From Paenibacillus xylanivorans (GTDB taxonomy: Bacteria; Bacillota; Bacilli; Paenibacillales; Paenibacillaceae), in the NCBI RefSeq assembly GCF_001280595.1, contig NZ_LITU01000075.1, forward strand, positions 16,219 through 80,218: a stretch of DNA of 64,000 bases, given 5' to 3'. A program made the translations under genes and the position numbers. The notes beneath the pieces were generated by a model. That model made no database searches and was not told where the DNA came from. It saw nothing but the letters and a program-made list of their open reading frames with translations. Below are positions 9,074-19,816 of this stretch, one piece after another (the first letter of the stretch is position 1; each line of letters starts with the position of its first letter).

Positions 9074-11740
9074 TTAACCTTTCAGTTCCTTGATTCGTGC
9101 AATCACTTTATCCCGTTTATCGGAATAATCCGCTTGCTTGGCGCGCTCTTCCTCGATAACCTTGGCAGGAGCCTTGGCAACAAAGCCTTCGTTCGCCAGC
9201 TTTTTCTCCACACGGAGTACTTCGCCCTCAAGGTTCTGCAACTCTTTCTCCAGACGAGCCACTTCCTGATCAATATCAATAAGACCCGCCAGCGGCAAGT
9301 ACAGCTCAGCCCCAGTAATGACAGCAGTCATTGCTTTATCCGGTGAGCTCAGATCCAGGCCGCTGTCGAACTCGGACGTATTACAGAAACGTTTGATGTA
9401 ATGGCTGTTGCGTTCAATGATGCTGGATGTCTCTGCGTTGTTCGCTTTCACCATCAATTCGATTTTCTTGCTCATAGGTACATTCACTTCTGCACGGATG
9501 TTTCGCACTGCACGGATGGTATCCATAAGCAGATTCATCTCGGCAACTGCTTCTGGGTTCTCCAATGCAGGATCATATACCGGCCAGGAAGCCAACGTGA
9601 TCGTCTCTCCCTCATGCGGCAGATGCTGCCAAATCTCTTCCGAGATGTAAGGCATGAACGGATGAATCAGGCGCATGGTCTGATCCAGCACATAAGCAAG
9701 CACCGATTGTGTTTTCTTCTTGGCAACCGGATCTTCCCCATAGAAGGACAACTTCGCAAACTCAATATACCAGTCACACAGGTCATCCCAAATAAAGTTA
9801 TACAGCAAACGGCCTGTTTCTCCAAATTCATACGCTTCGATTAGACGCGTAATATCACGAGAAGTTTCGTTCAGGCGGTGCAAAATCCAGTAATCCGCTG
9901 TTCCAAGATCTCCACTAATATCGCGATCTTCATAGGTGAACCCTTCCAGATTCATCAGGGCGAAGCGTGATGCATTCCAGATTTTGTTCGCAAAGTTACG
10001 AGCCTGTTCCACACGCTCCCAGCGGAAACGGAGATCCTGACCCGGAGTGCTGCTGGTAGAGATCATGTAACGCATAGCATCCGCGCCATATTGCTCAATC
10101 ACATCCAGCGGATCAACACCGTTGCCAAGCGATTTGGACATCTTGCGTCCGTCTGCATCACGAACAAGACCGTGCATCAGCACATCTTTGAACGGAACCT
10201 CTTCCGTGAACTCCAGAGCGGTAAAGATCATGCGCGCCACCCAGAAATAAATAATGTCATACCCTGTTACTAATACACTTGTCGGGTAATAACGTTTCAG
10301 ATCTTCCGTGTCTTCCGGCCAGCCTAATGTAGAGAACGGCCATAATGCGGAGCTGAACCATGTATCCAGAACGTCTTCATCCTGTCTCAGCTTGCGCCCA
10401 GCGTATTCTGGCAGGGTTGTCGGATCTTCAGCAGATACAATAACTTCTCCAGTCTCTTCATCATACCAGGCAGGAATACGATGACCCCACCACAATTGAC
10501 GAGAGATACACCAGTCACGAACATTCTCGATCCAGTTCAGATACGTTTTCTCAAAACGATCCGGAACAAAACGAACCCCTTCACCGCTTTGTTGCTTCTC
10601 AATCGCTTTCTCCGCGAGTGGCTTCATCTCAACAAACCACTGTGTCGACAAATACGGCTCAACAACAGCTCCTGTACGTTCGCTGTGTCCAACCTGATGC
10701 GTATGATCCTCGATGTTGATCAATACGCCCTGTTCTTGCAGGTCGGCAACAATCTGCTTACGGCAGTCGCTGCGATCCAGTCCCTGATATTTGCCTGCTT
10801 CGGCATTCATCGTACCCGTCTCATCCATCACCGTAATCTGTGGCAGATCATGACGAAGGCCCACTTCAAAGTCATTCGGATCATGAGCAGGCGTAATTTT
10901 CACGGCGCCGCTTCCGAAATCTTTATCTACATACTCATCTGCAATAACCGGAATTTCGCGTCCGATAATAGGCAGAACAAGCACCTTGCCAATCATATCT
11001 GCGTAACGCTCATCCTTCGGATGAACAGCAACTGCCGTATCTCCCAGCATCGTTTCCGGGCGAGTTGTCGCTACTGTAACATACCCACTTCCGTCTTTGA
11101 GCGGATAACGCAGATGGTACAAGTGACCCTGAACTTCTTTATATTCAACCTCAATGTCGGACAGTGCAGTCCGGTTCACTGGGTCCCAGTTAATAATTCG
11201 TTTGCCTCGATAAATGAGGCCTTTTTCATACAGTTGAACAAACACTTTACGCACAGCCTGGGATAGACCTTCATCCAGTGTAAAACGTTCACGCGAGTAG
11301 TCGAGCGACAAGCCCATTTTGCCCCATTGCTGACGAATCGTTGTTGCGTATTGTTCTTTCCAGTCCCATACTCTCTCCAGAAACTTCTCACGTCCCAGAT
11401 CATACCGAGTCTGACCTTCTTCACGCAATTTCTGCTCCACTTTGGTTTGGGTAGCAATCCCTGCATGGTCAGAACCCGGCAACCATAGTGCATCATAGCC
11501 CTGCATCCGCTTGGTACGAATCAGAATATCCTGCAGTGTAAAATCGAGCGCATGCCCGATATGGAGCATTCCGGTTACGTTCGGGGGTGGAATTACAATC
11601 GTATAAGGCTCAGCATCTTTACGCTGGCCTGCCTTGAAATATCCATTTTCCATCCAAGTGGAATACCATTTTTGTTCCGCAGCTTTCGGATCATACGTGG
11701 TCGGCATCTCTGTTGCAGCTGAATTTTTTTGTTCAGACAT
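9074..11740 (-). CDS. valS: Valyl-tRNA synthetase
   Basis: 888-residue class I aminoacyl-tRNA synthetase charging tRNA-Val. It shows the HIGH motif ([15 protein letters not shown], about residues 52-66), the CP1 editing domain with [13 protein letters not shown], the KMSKS motif ([11 protein letters not shown]), an anticodon-binding helical domain and the C-terminal ValS coiled coil (about residues 820-888). The ATG at 11740 has GGAGG 8 nt upstream. Expression is controlled by the T-box leader upstream. Confidence 0.99.
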   Translation of the reverse strand: MSEQKNSAATEMPTTYDPKAAEQKWYSTWMENGYFKAGQRKDAEPYTIVIPPPNVTGMLHIGHALDFTLQDILIRTKRMQGYDALWLPGSDHAGIATQTKVEQKLREEGQTRYDLGREKFLERVWDWKEQYATTIRQQWGKMGLSLDYSRERFTLDEGLSQAVRKVFVQLYEKGLIYRGKRIINWDPVNRTALSDIEVEYKEVQGHLYHLRYPLKDGSGYVTVATTRPETMLGDTAVAVHPKDERYADMIGKVLVLPIIGREIPVIADEYVDKDFGSGAVKITPAHDPNDFEVGLRHDLPQITVMDETGTMNAEAGKYQGLDRSDCRKQIVADLQEQGVLINIEDHTHQVGHSERTGAVVEPYLSTQWFVEMKPLAEKAIEKQQSGEGVRFVPDRFEKTYLNWIENVRDWCISRQLWWGHRIPAWYDEETGEVIVSAEDPTTLPEYAGRKLRQDEDVLDTWFSSALWPFSTLGWPEDTEDLKRYYPTSVLVTGYDIIYFWVARMIFTALEFTEEVPFKDVLMHGLVRDADGRKMSKSLGNGVDPLDVIEQYGADAMRYMISTSSTPGQDLRFRWERVEQARNFANKIWNASRFALMNLEGFTYEDRDISGDLGTADYWILHRLNETSRDITRLIEAYEFGETGRLLYNFIWDDLCDWYIEFAKLSFYGEDPVAKKKTQSVLAYVLDQTMRLIHPFMPYISEEIWQHLPHEGETITLASWPVYDPALENPEAVAEMNLLMDTIRAVRNIRAEVNVPMSKKIELMVKANNAETSSIIERNSHYIKRFCNTSEFDSGLDLSSPDKAMTAVITGAELYLPLAGLIDIDQEVARLEKELQNLEGEVLRVEKKLANEGFVAKAPAKVIEEERAKQADYSDKRDKVIARIKELKG

Positions 11741-11783
11741 GTGTCATTCCTCCGTTACTTATTCATCATCGCCAAAAAACAAA

Positions 11784-12075
11784 AAAACCTTTCATCCATC
11801 AAAGGACGAAAGGTTAGCTTTCGCGGTACCACCTTTGTTTCACGCAGATAGAAAGATAGACTACCCCTTCTGTACTTACGTGACACTTCAAGCAGATAAC
11901 GGCTGCGACCGGCCCATCCTACCTTAGGAATGAATGATACTAAAGTTACTCATCCCTTGTATTCAAACAGGCAACTCCCGGGCGACTTCGATCAGTTGGT
12001 TCCTACGGAATTTCCCAGCGCTACAATCCCGCTCTCTGAAAGGTCATACTGTCTACTACTCCCGATCCACGTTGT
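11784..12075 (-). promoter_or_regulatory. T-box leader of valS, valine specifier GUC
   Basis: Complete T-box riboswitch on the minus strand. The conserved T-box sequence AAGGTGGTACCGCG is at 11835-11822. Stem I starts near 12070 with the AGTA-type motif and carries the AGAGAGC distal loop element (about 12039-12033). The specifier loop reads GAA-GUC-GCC, so the specifier codon is GUC (11986-11984), valine, matching the downstream gene. Uncharged tRNA-Val should stabilise the antiterminator and let transcription enter valS. Confidence 0.95.
11787..11817 (-). terminator. T-box terminator of the valS leader
   Basis: AACCTTTC pairs with GAAAGGTT and is followed by a long T-run on the minus strand. 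Its 5' arm comes just after the T-box sequence, so it is the alternative to the antiterminator. Confidence 0.9.
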
Positions 12076-12095
12076 TCTTCAAAAAACCTAAACAC

Positions 12096-12124
12096 ATCAT
12101 ACCCTGCCCGTGCCCGATAGTCAA
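12096..12124 (-). promoter_or_regulatory. Promoter of the valS T-box transcript
   Basis: Minus strand TTGACT (12124-12119), exactly 17 bases, then TATGAT (12101-12096), about 25 bases upstream of T-box stem I. Good sigma-A match and position. Confidence 0.65.
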
Positions 12125-12181
12125 CCTGACAACAGCGGAAAAAGCGCGCTGCAATGCAGGTTGAGGGCTGACAAAGCAAAA

Positions 12182-12208
12182 ACCCGCCATCCTCAAGGGA
12201 TCACGGGT
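12182..12208 (-). terminator. Terminator after the spoVID-like gene
   Basis: Minus-strand hairpin ACCCG...CGGGT with inner ATCC/GGAT pairing, followed by TTTTTG; it begins about 28 bases past the stop at 12237. Confidence 0.75.
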
Positions 12209-12236
12209 CGAAATGGTCATTAAACCAGCCTACAGG

Positions 12237-13712
12237 TTAAGGGATATATAGAATCTGTCCTTCTTCCACAACCTGTTCGGACAAACGATTATACAACTGG
12301 AGCTCTCGGGTACTTAACTGATATCGGTCTGCAATGGTATCGAGCGTCTCTTCACGCTGTACAATGCATAACTTCACTTTACGGAACGGGGTCTGATCAA
12401 CAATGGTGCCGAGAAACAGCTTCTTCCACTCTACATCATCAGGCGAGTATGCTTCTTGCTGCTGGACTCCAGCAAGTGCCTCTTGCTCCCGTTCAGCCTC
12501 CGCCTCCCGTGTCACCCTGCCAGAGGATAACAAGGAGGAGATGCCTACGCCCTCTTCCTGTTTGGGTGCAGATTCTCTCTTGCTGCCAAAAGCAACCTTA
12601 AGCTCCGGCTTGTCTTCCGTCTCAGCCACAGGTTCAGGGATAAAAGATTCTTTTTCAGCGGGTTCACTCGTCTCCCCCGCTTCAAGAGGAGGTGTGTTTT
12701 CCTCCGAAATTTCCGGTTCAGACGTTGCAAAGGCATCCTGCCAGTTTTCTGAATGCGAACCCGCCGGGACATCTGCAACCGCCTGATTCTCTTGTTTGGG
12801 TTCAGATCGGGCAGATTCAAAATGCCAAACGTTCGGTGCTGCCGGTTCATCCGAAGGCTGCGAGTCCAGTTTGGAATCGGCCTGTTCCGAGTTCCTTGAG
12901 TTTGTATGTAAGGTCTCGACGGAAGGCTCGGACCAAACAGACGGCTCTTCAGCCAGAGGAAGCAAAGGCTCAGATTCAGGGTAAGAAGCCAACCTGTCGG
13001 CTGTCTCCGCCAAAAAAGACGAAACTGGAGAAGGCGTATCGGAGAACACTTCCGCTTGCGCATCATCCTCCTTGTCCCTCAAGGACGAGGACTCTTCGTT
13101 TTCAGCCAATATTTTGCTTTGCTCCGCGTTCCCATCCCCATGCTGCCAGGACTGAAACTGTTCAGGAGAAGCTTGAAATAGATGTTCCTGCTGCAATTCC
13201 TCTTCGCTCCGTTGAAGCAGATATTCCTGAGCAAATACATTGGGATAGCTGCCTGTCTGCTCTGTTTCAGCCGAACGGTCGCTCTGCTGAGGGTCGGGCG
13301 AATGTACAACGGTAAACTCATCTGCTGACCAGACCTGCGGCTCCTCCACCGGAAAGCCCTCAATGCCGCGAAGCGACAATACGCCTGTAATGTTCAAACT
13401 TCGGTTGGATAACAAATCGACGTCAAAATTTTCGATCTCAATGGAAATATCCTCAAGCGATCTTACCCGGTTCAGGGGTACTGTGATCTCCACCGGGATA
13501 AAATGTTTGAGTTCCTCCGAGATCTCGTTCTCTCCCCGATACGCACCTGTTAGCAAAAGATGGCCTCGCAATGTGGCATGATCATCCTGACCTATCACCT
13601 GAATGCGGGGGTATAACTCAATTTCCTCCAGTTCCTCAATCGCAGGGACTCCCTCTGACAAATGAACGCGCTCATAAATATCGAACCGCAAACCATAAGG
13701 TTGATTCAACAA
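12237..13712 (-). CDS. spoVID: SpoVID-like spore coat assembly protein with LysM domain
   Basis: 491-residue protein in three parts: an N-terminal beta-rich domain (about 1-130; LRFDIYERVHLSEG, IELYPRIQVIG, LRGHLLLTGAYRGE) typical of SpoVID/YncD-type coat morphogens; a long acidic Glu/Ser/Pro-rich linker (about 140-430); and a C-terminal LysM domain (about 440-491; EETLDTIADRYQLSTRELQLYNRL). SpoVID anchors the encasing coat layers on the forespore. Position between hemL and valS matches spoVID in B. subtilis. The start is TTG at 13712, 9 nt after AAAGGAGG. The linker is compositionally biased, so only the ends support the family call. Confidence 0.8.
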   Translation of the reverse strand: MLNQPYGLRFDIYERVHLSEGVPAIEELEEIELYPRIQVIGQDDHATLRGHLLLTGAYRGENEISEELKHFIPVEITVPLNRVRSLEDISIEIENFDVDLLSNRSLNITGVLSLRGIEGFPVEEPQVWSADEFTVVHSPDPQQSDRSAETEQTGSYPNVFAQEYLLQRSEEELQQEHLFQASPEQFQSWQHGDGNAEQSKILAENEESSSLRDKEDDAQAEVFSDTPSPVSSFLAETADRLASYPESEPLLPLAEEPSVWSEPSVETLHTNSRNSEQADSKLDSQPSDEPAAPNVWHFESARSEPKQENQAVADVPAGSHSENWQDAFATSEPEISEENTPPLEAGETSEPAEKESFIPEPVAETEDKPELKVAFGSKRESAPKQEEGVGISSLLSSGRVTREAEAEREQEALAGVQQQEAYSPDDVEWKKLFLGTIVDQTPFRKVKLCIVQREETLDTIADRYQLSTRELQLYNRLSEQVVEEGQILYIP

Positions 13713-13848
13713 AGGTGGCGTCCTCCTTTCGGCATATGTTCACCATGATCCTTCTCATGGGACTGATCCATGGTCCAAATCCTTCGTTACCCCATCTATA
13801 TGCCTTGAATGAGATGAGCATGCCACCTTTTGTGCAAACCTTTCCGGT

Positions 13849-14757
13849 TTATTGGTCCTTGCCTTCACGTTGTGCCAGTTGTTCGAAATCCGGCGGCCAA
13901 GGGTCAGCCACTTCAATTCGTACCCCTGTCAGCGGATGACCAAAACTCAGTGTCTCACCATGAAGCGCCTGCCGGCCAATTGAATCCTTTCTGCCCCCGT
14001 ATAACTCATCTCCAATAAGGGGGTGTCCTGCATAACTTAAATGCACCCGAATCTGGTGTGTGCGTCCTGTATCCAGTGTCAGCCGTACAAGGGTAGCTCT
14101 ATCCCATACCTCCACAATCTCCACATGGGTTACCGCTTCCTGCCCACCTTCCGAGACACGTCTGCGTTGCTTGTGATGCCTGTCCTTTCCAATTGGAGCA
14201 TCAATCGTATTCAACTCCTTGGATATCTGACCACCTGCAATGGCGACGTAATGGCGGCCAATGTCTTTACGCCGCATCGCTTCATCCAGTTTGGCGAGGG
14301 CAAAAGCATTTTTGGCATATAAAACAGGACCCGTTGTGTCCTCGTCCAGACGATGAACATGGCGTACATTAGCCTGGATGCTACTCATTTCGTAATAGGA
14401 GGCAACCGCATGATCCAGTGTAATAGATAGATTCGCACGGCTCCCATCGGGATGCAGCTTCATTCCTGCCGGTTTATGCACGACCAGACAGAAATCATCC
14501 TCATACAAAACATCAATATCTGCCCACCTAGGCTCAACATCGATTGGCTGAGACGCAAAAAGGGCCAGCCGAAGCCGGTCCCCTGCCAGTTGTATGCCCT
14601 GATTCGTCTTTAGCTGACGCAACATTTTCTCTGGTATCTGAAGTTCAGACAGAAGCCACTGCTCTGCAGCAGCCTGTCTGTCTGAACTTCCTGTCACCAC
14701 TTTGCCTGGCATCAGCTCAAGCCATTCCCCACGGCGTTTCCAACTTTTAATGGTCAT
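13849..14757 (-). CDS. RluA-family pseudouridine synthase
   Basis: 302-residue RluA/RluD-type enzyme that isomerises uridine in rRNA or tRNA. The catalytic-loop motif [16 protein letters not shown] (Asp in HRLDxxTTG), the [29 protein letters not shown] region split here as [11 protein letters not shown] and [11 protein letters not shown], and an N-terminal S4-like part are visible. The ATG overlaps the hemL stop as ATGA, so it is translated with the end of the hem operon. The exact target position cannot be told from sequence alone. Confidence 0.88.
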   Translation of the reverse strand: MTIKSWKRRGEWLELMPGKVVTGSSDRQAAAEQWLLSELQIPEKMLRQLKTNQGIQLAGDRLRLALFASQPIDVEPRWADIDVLYEDDFCLVVHKPAGMKLHPDGSRANLSITLDHAVASYYEMSSIQANVRHVHRLDEDTTGPVLYAKNAFALAKLDEAMRRKDIGRHYVAIAGGQISKELNTIDAPIGKDRHHKQRRRVSEGGQEAVTHVEIVEVWDRATLVRLTLDTGRTHQIRVHLSYAGHPLIGDELYGGRKDSIGRQALHGETLSFGHPLTGVRIEVADPWPPDFEQLAQREGKDQ

Positions 14758-16058
14758 AATGATTGAAGCGCCTTACGGTTCGCCTCGATCGTATCGTCAA
14801 TATCCTGCTCCGTATGCACGCCAGAGACAAACATGCCTTCGTATTGGGAAGGTGCAACACTTACACCTTGATCAATCATGGCCGCAAAGTAACGACGGAA
14901 TTGATCCAGATTGCTTTCTTTGGCAATATCATAATTCGTAACCGGAACAGCACTGAAAAATGGACAAACCATTGAACCAACACGGTTAATCGTAATCGCG
15001 ACACCCGTCTCTGCTGCATTCTTTTCAAACCCGACCTGCAAGCGTGCAGACAGCGTCTCCAAGCGGTCATAGACCTCCGGTGTCAGCAATTTGAGCGTGG
15101 TATAGCCTGCTGCCATAGCCAGCGGATTGCCGCTCAATGTACCTGCCTGATAGATCGGTCCGGTCGGAGCAATCTGTTCCATCAGATCGCGTCTGCCGCC
15201 ATAAGCGCCGACCGGAAGCCCGCCGCCGATGACTTTACCCAAGCAGGTCAGGTCAGGTGTAACGCCGTATCTTCCCTGTGCACAGTTCAGTCCCACACGG
15301 AAACCGGTCATGACCTCGTCAAAAATGAGCAGGCTGCCGTATTGAGACGTCAAACTGCGCAGTCCTTCAAGAAAGCCCGGAACAGGAGGCACAACGCCCA
15401 TATTACCGGCTACAGGCTCCACAATGATGGCAGCCAGTTCTTCACCGTAACGTTCAAAAGAAAGCTTCACCGACTCCAGGTCATTGTATGGAACCGTTAT
15501 CGTATTTATAGCCACACCTTCAGGAACACCCGGGCTGTCGGGCAGACCAAGAGTCGCTACGCCAGATCCCGCTTTAATTAGCAAGCTGTCGGCATGACCG
15601 TGATACGAGCCTTCAAACTTCAAAATTTTACTACGTCCTGTTACACCACGTGCCAGACGAATCGCACTCATCGTCGCTTCTGTACCAGAATTCACCATCC
15701 GCACAATATCAATCGACGGCACACGTTCACAGACGAGTTTTGCCATCTCTGTCTCCAGCAACGTTGGCGCACCAAAGCTGGTTCCTTTAAGGGCTGTCTC
15801 ACGCAATGCTTCTACAACGTCAGGATGTGCATGTCCCATAATGAGCGGACCCCATGATCCCACATAATCAATAAAAACATTGCTATCAATATCATAGATT
15901 TTGGAGCCTTCTCCGCGCTCTGCATAGATCGGGGTAAGCCCAACCGATTTGAACGCCCGAACCGGGCTGTTTACACCTCCAGGTATGTACTGCTTGGCTT
16001 CTTCAAATGCGCTGCGTGAGCGCTCATCATTGCGACGAGTTCCTTGTTGTGCAGTCAT
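14754..16058 (-). CDS. hemL: Glutamate-1-semialdehyde 2,1-aminomutase HemL
   Basis: 434-residue PLP enzyme that turns glutamate-1-semialdehyde into 5-aminolevulinate. Fold-type I aminotransferase features are intact: the GSYHGHAD segment, the [11 protein letters not shown] motif and the PLP-lysine motif [17 protein letters not shown]. The ATG at 16058 lies 7 nt after AAGGAGG; an ATG two codons upstream overlaps that ribosome binding site. It follows hemB with a 120-base spacer holding a stem-loop close to the Shine-Dalgarno sequence, and is coupled to the pseudouridine synthase gene. Confidence 0.97.
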   Translation of the reverse strand: MTAQQGTRRNDERSRSAFEEAKQYIPGGVNSPVRAFKSVGLTPIYAERGEGSKIYDIDSNVFIDYVGSWGPLIMGHAHPDVVEALRETALKGTSFGAPTLLETEMAKLVCERVPSIDIVRMVNSGTEATMSAIRLARGVTGRSKILKFEGSYHGHADSLLIKAGSGVATLGLPDSPGVPEGVAINTITVPYNDLESVKLSFERYGEELAAIIVEPVAGNMGVVPPVPGFLEGLRSLTSQYGSLLIFDEVMTGFRVGLNCAQGRYGVTPDLTCLGKVIGGGLPVGAYGGRRDLMEQIAPTGPIYQAGTLSGNPLAMAAGYTTLKLLTPEVYDRLETLSARLQVGFEKNAAETGVAITINRVGSMVCPFFSAVPVTNYDIAKESNLDQFRRYFAAMIDQGVSVAPSQYEGMFVSGVHTEQDIDDTIEANRKALQSL

Positions 16059-16081
16059 GAACATCCTCCTTAGTGATGAGT

Positions 16082-16105
16082 CCCCTCCAAACTTTATTGG
16101 AGGGG
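16082..16105 (-). other. Stem-loop upstream of the hemL ribosome binding site
   Basis: Perfect 9-bp inverted repeat CCCCTCCAA/TTGGAGGGG with a 6-base loop, ending 14 bases before the AAGGAGG of hemL. No T-run follows it on the minus strand. The CCCCTCC arm could also pair with the hemL Shine-Dalgarno sequence. Confidence 0.5.
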
Positions 16106-16178
16106 CCTTTTATATAATTTTGATTAACCATAATAAGTTTTGTTCATCCTAGCTGTTATTGAAGCAACCTGTTATTTC

Positions 16179-17180
16179 TTATTTCTCTGCCAACCAGCGT
16201 GAAGCGTCTTTTCCGTAGTACGTAATAATCATATCTGCACCCGCACGTTTCATACTCAACAGAATTTCCATAGCCACTTTCTTCTCATCAATCCAGCCTT
16301 GAATCGCCGCTGCCTTCACCATGGCATACTCTCCACTTACGTTATAAGCAACCAGTGGTAGATCGAATTGGTCCTTGATCGTACGCATGACATCCAGATA
16401 GGACAGTGAAGGTTTCACCATCAACATGTCCGCTCCTTCCATCACATCGGTTTCGGCTTCACGCAATGCTTCACGAGCGTTCGCCGGGTCCATCTGATAC
16501 GACTTACGATCTCCGAATTGTGGCGTTGAATCCGCAGCTTCGCGGAATGGACCGTAAAATGCCGACGCATATTTCACCGCATAGGACATAATCGGAATGT
16601 GACTGAAACCATTCTCATCCAGTCCAGCACGGATCGCTTGAACGAATCCGTCCATCATGTTGGAAGGAGCAATGATGTCCGCACCTGCCTTAGCTTGGGA
16701 TACTGCCGTTTTCACGAGCAGATCCAGCGATTCGTCATTGAGAACATCTCCGCAAATGTGACCGTCCACTTCAACGGTGTGCACCATGCCACAATGACCA
16801 TGATCCGTGAATTCGCACAGACAGGTATCAGCAACAACCAGCAGCTCAGGATACCAGGATTTAATCAGCTTCGTCGCTTCCTGTACAATGCCATCTTCCG
16901 CGAACCCAGACGAACCGACACTATCTTTGGTTTCGGGAATACCGAATAACAGCACAGCCGGAATACCCAGTTCGGCAATCTCCCTCACTTCTTCCTGCAG
17001 ACGATCCAACGAGAAGCGGAATACGCCCGGCATGGATTTGATCTCGGATTTTACATTTTCACCATAAGTCACATAGATCGGTTGGATAAAGTCATCCACA
17101 GTCAAATGGGTCTCTCTCACCATATTTCGAATACCTGTAGATTGACGTAAACGGCGATGCCGTACAATTGGAAAACTCAT
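16179..17180 (-). CDS. hemB: Delta-aminolevulinic acid dehydratase HemB
   Basis: 333-residue porphobilinogen synthase, condensing two 5-aminolevulinates. It carries the cysteine-rich metal site [17 protein letters not shown], the first Schiff-base lysine in [18 protein letters not shown] and the second in [14 protein letters not shown]. Length is normal. The ATG at 17180 is preceded by AGGGAGGTTTC. It lies within the hem operon between the cobA-hemD fusion and hemL; an internal hairpin with a T-run precedes it. Confidence 0.98.
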   Translation of the reverse strand: MSFPIVRHRRLRQSTGIRNMVRETHLTVDDFIQPIYVTYGENVKSEIKSMPGVFRFSLDRLQEEVREIAELGIPAVLLFGIPETKDSVGSSGFAEDGIVQEATKLIKSWYPELLVVADTCLCEFTDHGHCGMVHTVEVDGHICGDVLNDESLDLLVKTAVSQAKAGADIIAPSNMMDGFVQAIRAGLDENGFSHIPIMSYAVKYASAFYGPFREAADSTPQFGDRKSYQMDPANAREALREAETDVMEGADMLMVKPSLSYLDVMRTIKDQFDLPLVAYNVSGEYAMVKAAAIQGWIDEKKVAMEILLSMKRAGADMIITYYGKDASRWLAEK

Positions 17181-17224
17181 ACGTGTGAAACCTCCCTAAA
17201 TAGTTGTTATATGGTACAAAAAGC

Positions 17225-17261
17225 GAAGCGCGCCGGTATCGTAACGAATTCAGCACGCTTC
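17225..17261 (-). terminator. Hairpin with T-run between cobA-hemD and hemB
   Basis: GAAGCGTGC pairs with GCGCGCTTC (one G-U pair) and is followed on the minus strand by GCTTTTTG. It starts 30 bases after the cobA-hemD stop, inside the presumed hem operon, so it may give partial termination before hemB and hemL. Confidence 0.6.
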
Positions 17262-17290
17262 ATTTATCGATTGCGGTTCAATTTATATGT

Positions 17291-18853
17291 TTAATGGGGA
17301 AAGGCAGCTTCCGTAACAGGTTTTCGTTCCCACTCACACAAGACAGAGATCAGGCTCTCAATCGTTGCTTCTTCAGCCATCATGGTGACCTTCAAACCTG
17401 CTGTTTCTGCCGTCTTGGCTGTAACTGGACCGATACACGCAACCTCTACGTTTTTCAATAAAGGCAAGGGGTCCTGCAATCCCATCCGTTTCAGAATGCT
17501 CATGAAATTGGTGACGGTGGATGAACTCGTGAAGGTCATCGCATGAATGCCGCCCTCTTCAAGCAGTTTCAGCAGTTCATCGTCATCCTCGCCAGCCAGA
17601 ATGGTGTCATAGATAATTGCCTCGGTGACTAGGAGTCCCCGTTCCCTCAACTGTTCAGGCAACCAGGAGCGTGCAAGATCTCCATGCGGTAAAAGAACCC
17701 TCTGGCCTTCCTTCAGTTCACTTTCAAAAGCTTCAAGCATACCTTCGGCCTGAAATGGCCCTTGGATGACTTCCGCTACAATGCCATACTTACGCAGAGC
17801 TTCCCCAGTAGAAGGTCCTACCGCAGCAATTCTAGCTTGATGGAGCGCACGGACATCCTTGCCCTGTTGCTCCAAATGACGGAAGAAGAAATCCACCCCG
17901 TTCACACTCGTGAAAAATACCCAGTCAAACGTATTTAACACACCAAAAGCCTGTTTGATACTTTCCTGTGCCGACTCCCTTGATGGCATCACGGTCTCAA
18001 TGACTGGAAATTCATAGGGTTCACCGCCAAGTTCCTCAATCCGGTTCACTAATTCGCTAGCCTGACTGCGTGCCCGCGTTACCAGAATGCGTTTGCCAAA
18101 CAGCGGCAGCGCTTCCGCCCATTTCAACTGCTCGCGCTGGTTCACTACCTCACCAACAACAATGACCGCGGGCGGTTGGAAGTTTGCAGCGGTGACTTTT
18201 GCTTCGATATCTTCAAGGGTGCCTGTAATCGTAACCTGTTCTGCTCTTGTACCCCAGCGAATTAATGCCACCGGTGTTTGTGCCGGGCGTCCGTGACGAA
18301 TCAACTGTTCGCTGATATATCCAATTTTGGAAACGCCCATCATAAATACAAGTGTGCCTGTTGCATTCGTCACTTTATCCCAATGGATACTGCGGTCAAG
18401 CTTGTCCGGATTCTCATGCCCCGTAATGATGGAAATGGAGGAAGCATAGTCGCGGTGGGTCACAGGTATTCCGGCGTAAGCAGGTACACTTATTGCTGAG
18501 GTTACACCAGGTACGATTTCAAAAGGAACGCCGTTTTTGCGTAGCAGATCAGCCTCTTCACCTACGCGTCCGAATATCGTCGGGTCTCCACCTTTAAGAC
18601 GGACCACAACCTTGCCTTCCAGTGCGAGATCAACCAATAGCTGGTTGATTTCCTCCTGCTTCATCGTATGTCGATCCGGGCGCTTACCCACATATATCTT
18701 AACCGCGCCGGGCTTCATTTGTTTGAGTAGTCTTGGACTAGCCAATCGATCATACACTACTGCATCCGCTCTACCGATTGATTCCCAGCCCTTTACTGTA
18801 ATCAGCTTGGCGTCCCCTGGACCTGCACCAACCAAAAAGACCTTTCCCACCAT
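17291..18853 (-). CDS. cobA-hemD: Fused uroporphyrinogen-III methyltransferase / uroporphyrinogen-III synthase
   Basis: 520-residue two-domain enzyme. The N-terminal half (about 1-250) is a SAM uroporphyrinogen-III C-methyltransferase: VGAGPGDAKLITVKG, VVRLKGGDPTIFGR and VPGVTSAISVPAYAG are its signatures. The C-terminal half (about 260-515) is a HemD synthase (RILVTRARSQASELVNRIEELGG, FTSVNGVDFFF, TFTSSSTVTNF). One protein would thus close uroporphyrinogen III and send part of it to precorrin-2 and siroheme. The ATG at 18853 has AGGGGATG upstream; a longer reading of 16 extra codons overlaps hemC. It starts four bases after the hemC stop. Confidence 0.95.
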   Translation of the reverse strand: MVGKVFLVGAGPGDAKLITVKGWESIGRADAVVYDRLASPRLLKQMKPGAVKIYVGKRPDRHTMKQEEINQLLVDLALEGKVVVRLKGGDPTIFGRVGEEADLLRKNGVPFEIVPGVTSAISVPAYAGIPVTHRDYASSISIITGHENPDKLDRSIHWDKVTNATGTLVFMMGVSKIGYISEQLIRHGRPAQTPVALIRWGTRAEQVTITGTLEDIEAKVTAANFQPPAVIVVGEVVNQREQLKWAEALPLFGKRILVTRARSQASELVNRIEELGGEPYEFPVIETVMPSRESAQESIKQAFGVLNTFDWVFFTSVNGVDFFFRHLEQQGKDVRALHQARIAAVGPSTGEALRKYGIVAEVIQGPFQAEGMLEAFESELKEGQRVLLPHGDLARSWLPEQLRERGLLVTEAIIYDTILAGEDDDELLKLLEEGGIHAMTFTSSSTVTNFMSILKRMGLQDPLPLLKNVEVACIGPVTAKTAETAGLKVTMMAEEATIESLISVLCEWERKPVTEAAFPH

Positions 18854-18857
18854 ATCT

Positions 18858-19814
18858 TCATCCCCTAACTTCTGCCAGTATCTGCTCTGCTCCCCGTTCA
18901 ATCAATCTCCAAGCCACTTCTTCTCCAAGACGAACCGGATCTTTACCCGTCAAAGCCTCTTTAAGAATCAGTCCACCATCCGGCGTACCGACCATACCTG
19001 TTAATTGTAACGCGTTTTGTCCATTCGGGGAATCTGCATCATGTTGTGACACCCATACGGCGTGAGCTCCAATCGGAACCTGGCAGCCCCCGTTTAATAC
19101 ACTAAGGAAGCGACGTTCAGCCAACACAGGAAATGCGGTTTCCGGATCGTTGTATAACTGCAACAGATGAAGCAGTTCCGCATCATCCTCACGGCATTCA
19201 ATGCCGAGCGCACCCTGACCTACTGCTGGAAGACAAGCTTCCTCTGACAGATATTCCGTAATCCGATCCTGCCAGCCCATTCGATACAAACCAGCGGCAG
19301 CCAAAATAATGGCGTCCAGCCCTTCGGTCTCCAGTTTACGCAAACGGGAATCAATATTACCGCGAAGCGATTCAAGCTGTAGATCTGGGCGGTATGCTTT
19401 CAATTGACTGGAGCGACGCAGACTGCTCGTCCCCACTCTTGCACCTTCCGGCAATTGATCCAACGTGAGTCCACCATTCGAAATCAGGGCGTCACGGGGA
19501 TCCGCACGGCGCGGAACAGCTCCGTTCGTCAACCCTTCAGGCAACTCGGAAGGCATATCCTTCATGCTATGAACAGCCATATCAATCGTACGATCCATCA
19601 TCGCCTGTTCAATCTCTTTGACAAACAGTCCTTTGCCTCCAACTTTGGACAGGGTTACATCGAGAATCAAATCCCCTTTTGTAACGATTTTATGTACTTC
19701 AAAGTCAAACGCTAGTCCTTCTCGCTCACAAATATCACGTAAATCTTGAATTACATGGCCTGTCTGGGTCAAAGCAAGTGCGCTTTGTCTACTTCCCACT
19801 TTTATTGTCCGCAT
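18858..19814 (-). CDS. hemC: Porphobilinogen deaminase HemC
   Basis: 318-residue hydroxymethylbilane synthase, polymerising four porphobilinogens. The cofactor-carrying cysteine is Cys244 in [13 protein letters not shown]. The opening [15 protein letters not shown] and the [14 protein letters not shown] and [11 protein letters not shown] motifs are typical. It lies two bases after the sirC-like gene and four bases before cobA-hemD, so these are cotranscribed and probably coupled. Confidence 0.98.
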   Translation of the reverse strand: MRTIKVGSRQSALALTQTGHVIQDLRDICEREGLAFDFEVHKIVTKGDLILDVTLSKVGGKGLFVKEIEQAMMDRTIDMAVHSMKDMPSELPEGLTNGAVPRRADPRDALISNGGLTLDQLPEGARVGTSSLRRSSQLKAYRPDLQLESLRGNIDSRLRKLETEGLDAIILAAAGLYRMGWQDRITEYLSEEACLPAVGQGALGIECREDDAELLHLLQLYNDPETAFPVLAERRFLSVLNGGCQVPIGAHAVWVSQHDADSPNGQNALQLTGMVGTPDGGLILKEALTGKDPVRLGEEVAWRLIERGAEQILAEVRG

Positions 19815-19816
19815 GT

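Noticed and set aside
10481-11266. Open frame of 261 codons on the plus strand, antisense to valS
   Set aside because: Shadow of a conserved synthetase gene; no start signal and no protein-like motifs.
12692-13315. Frames on both strands inside the spoVID-like linker
   Set aside because: Biased codon composition of the Glu/Ser-rich linker opens other frames; no start signals.
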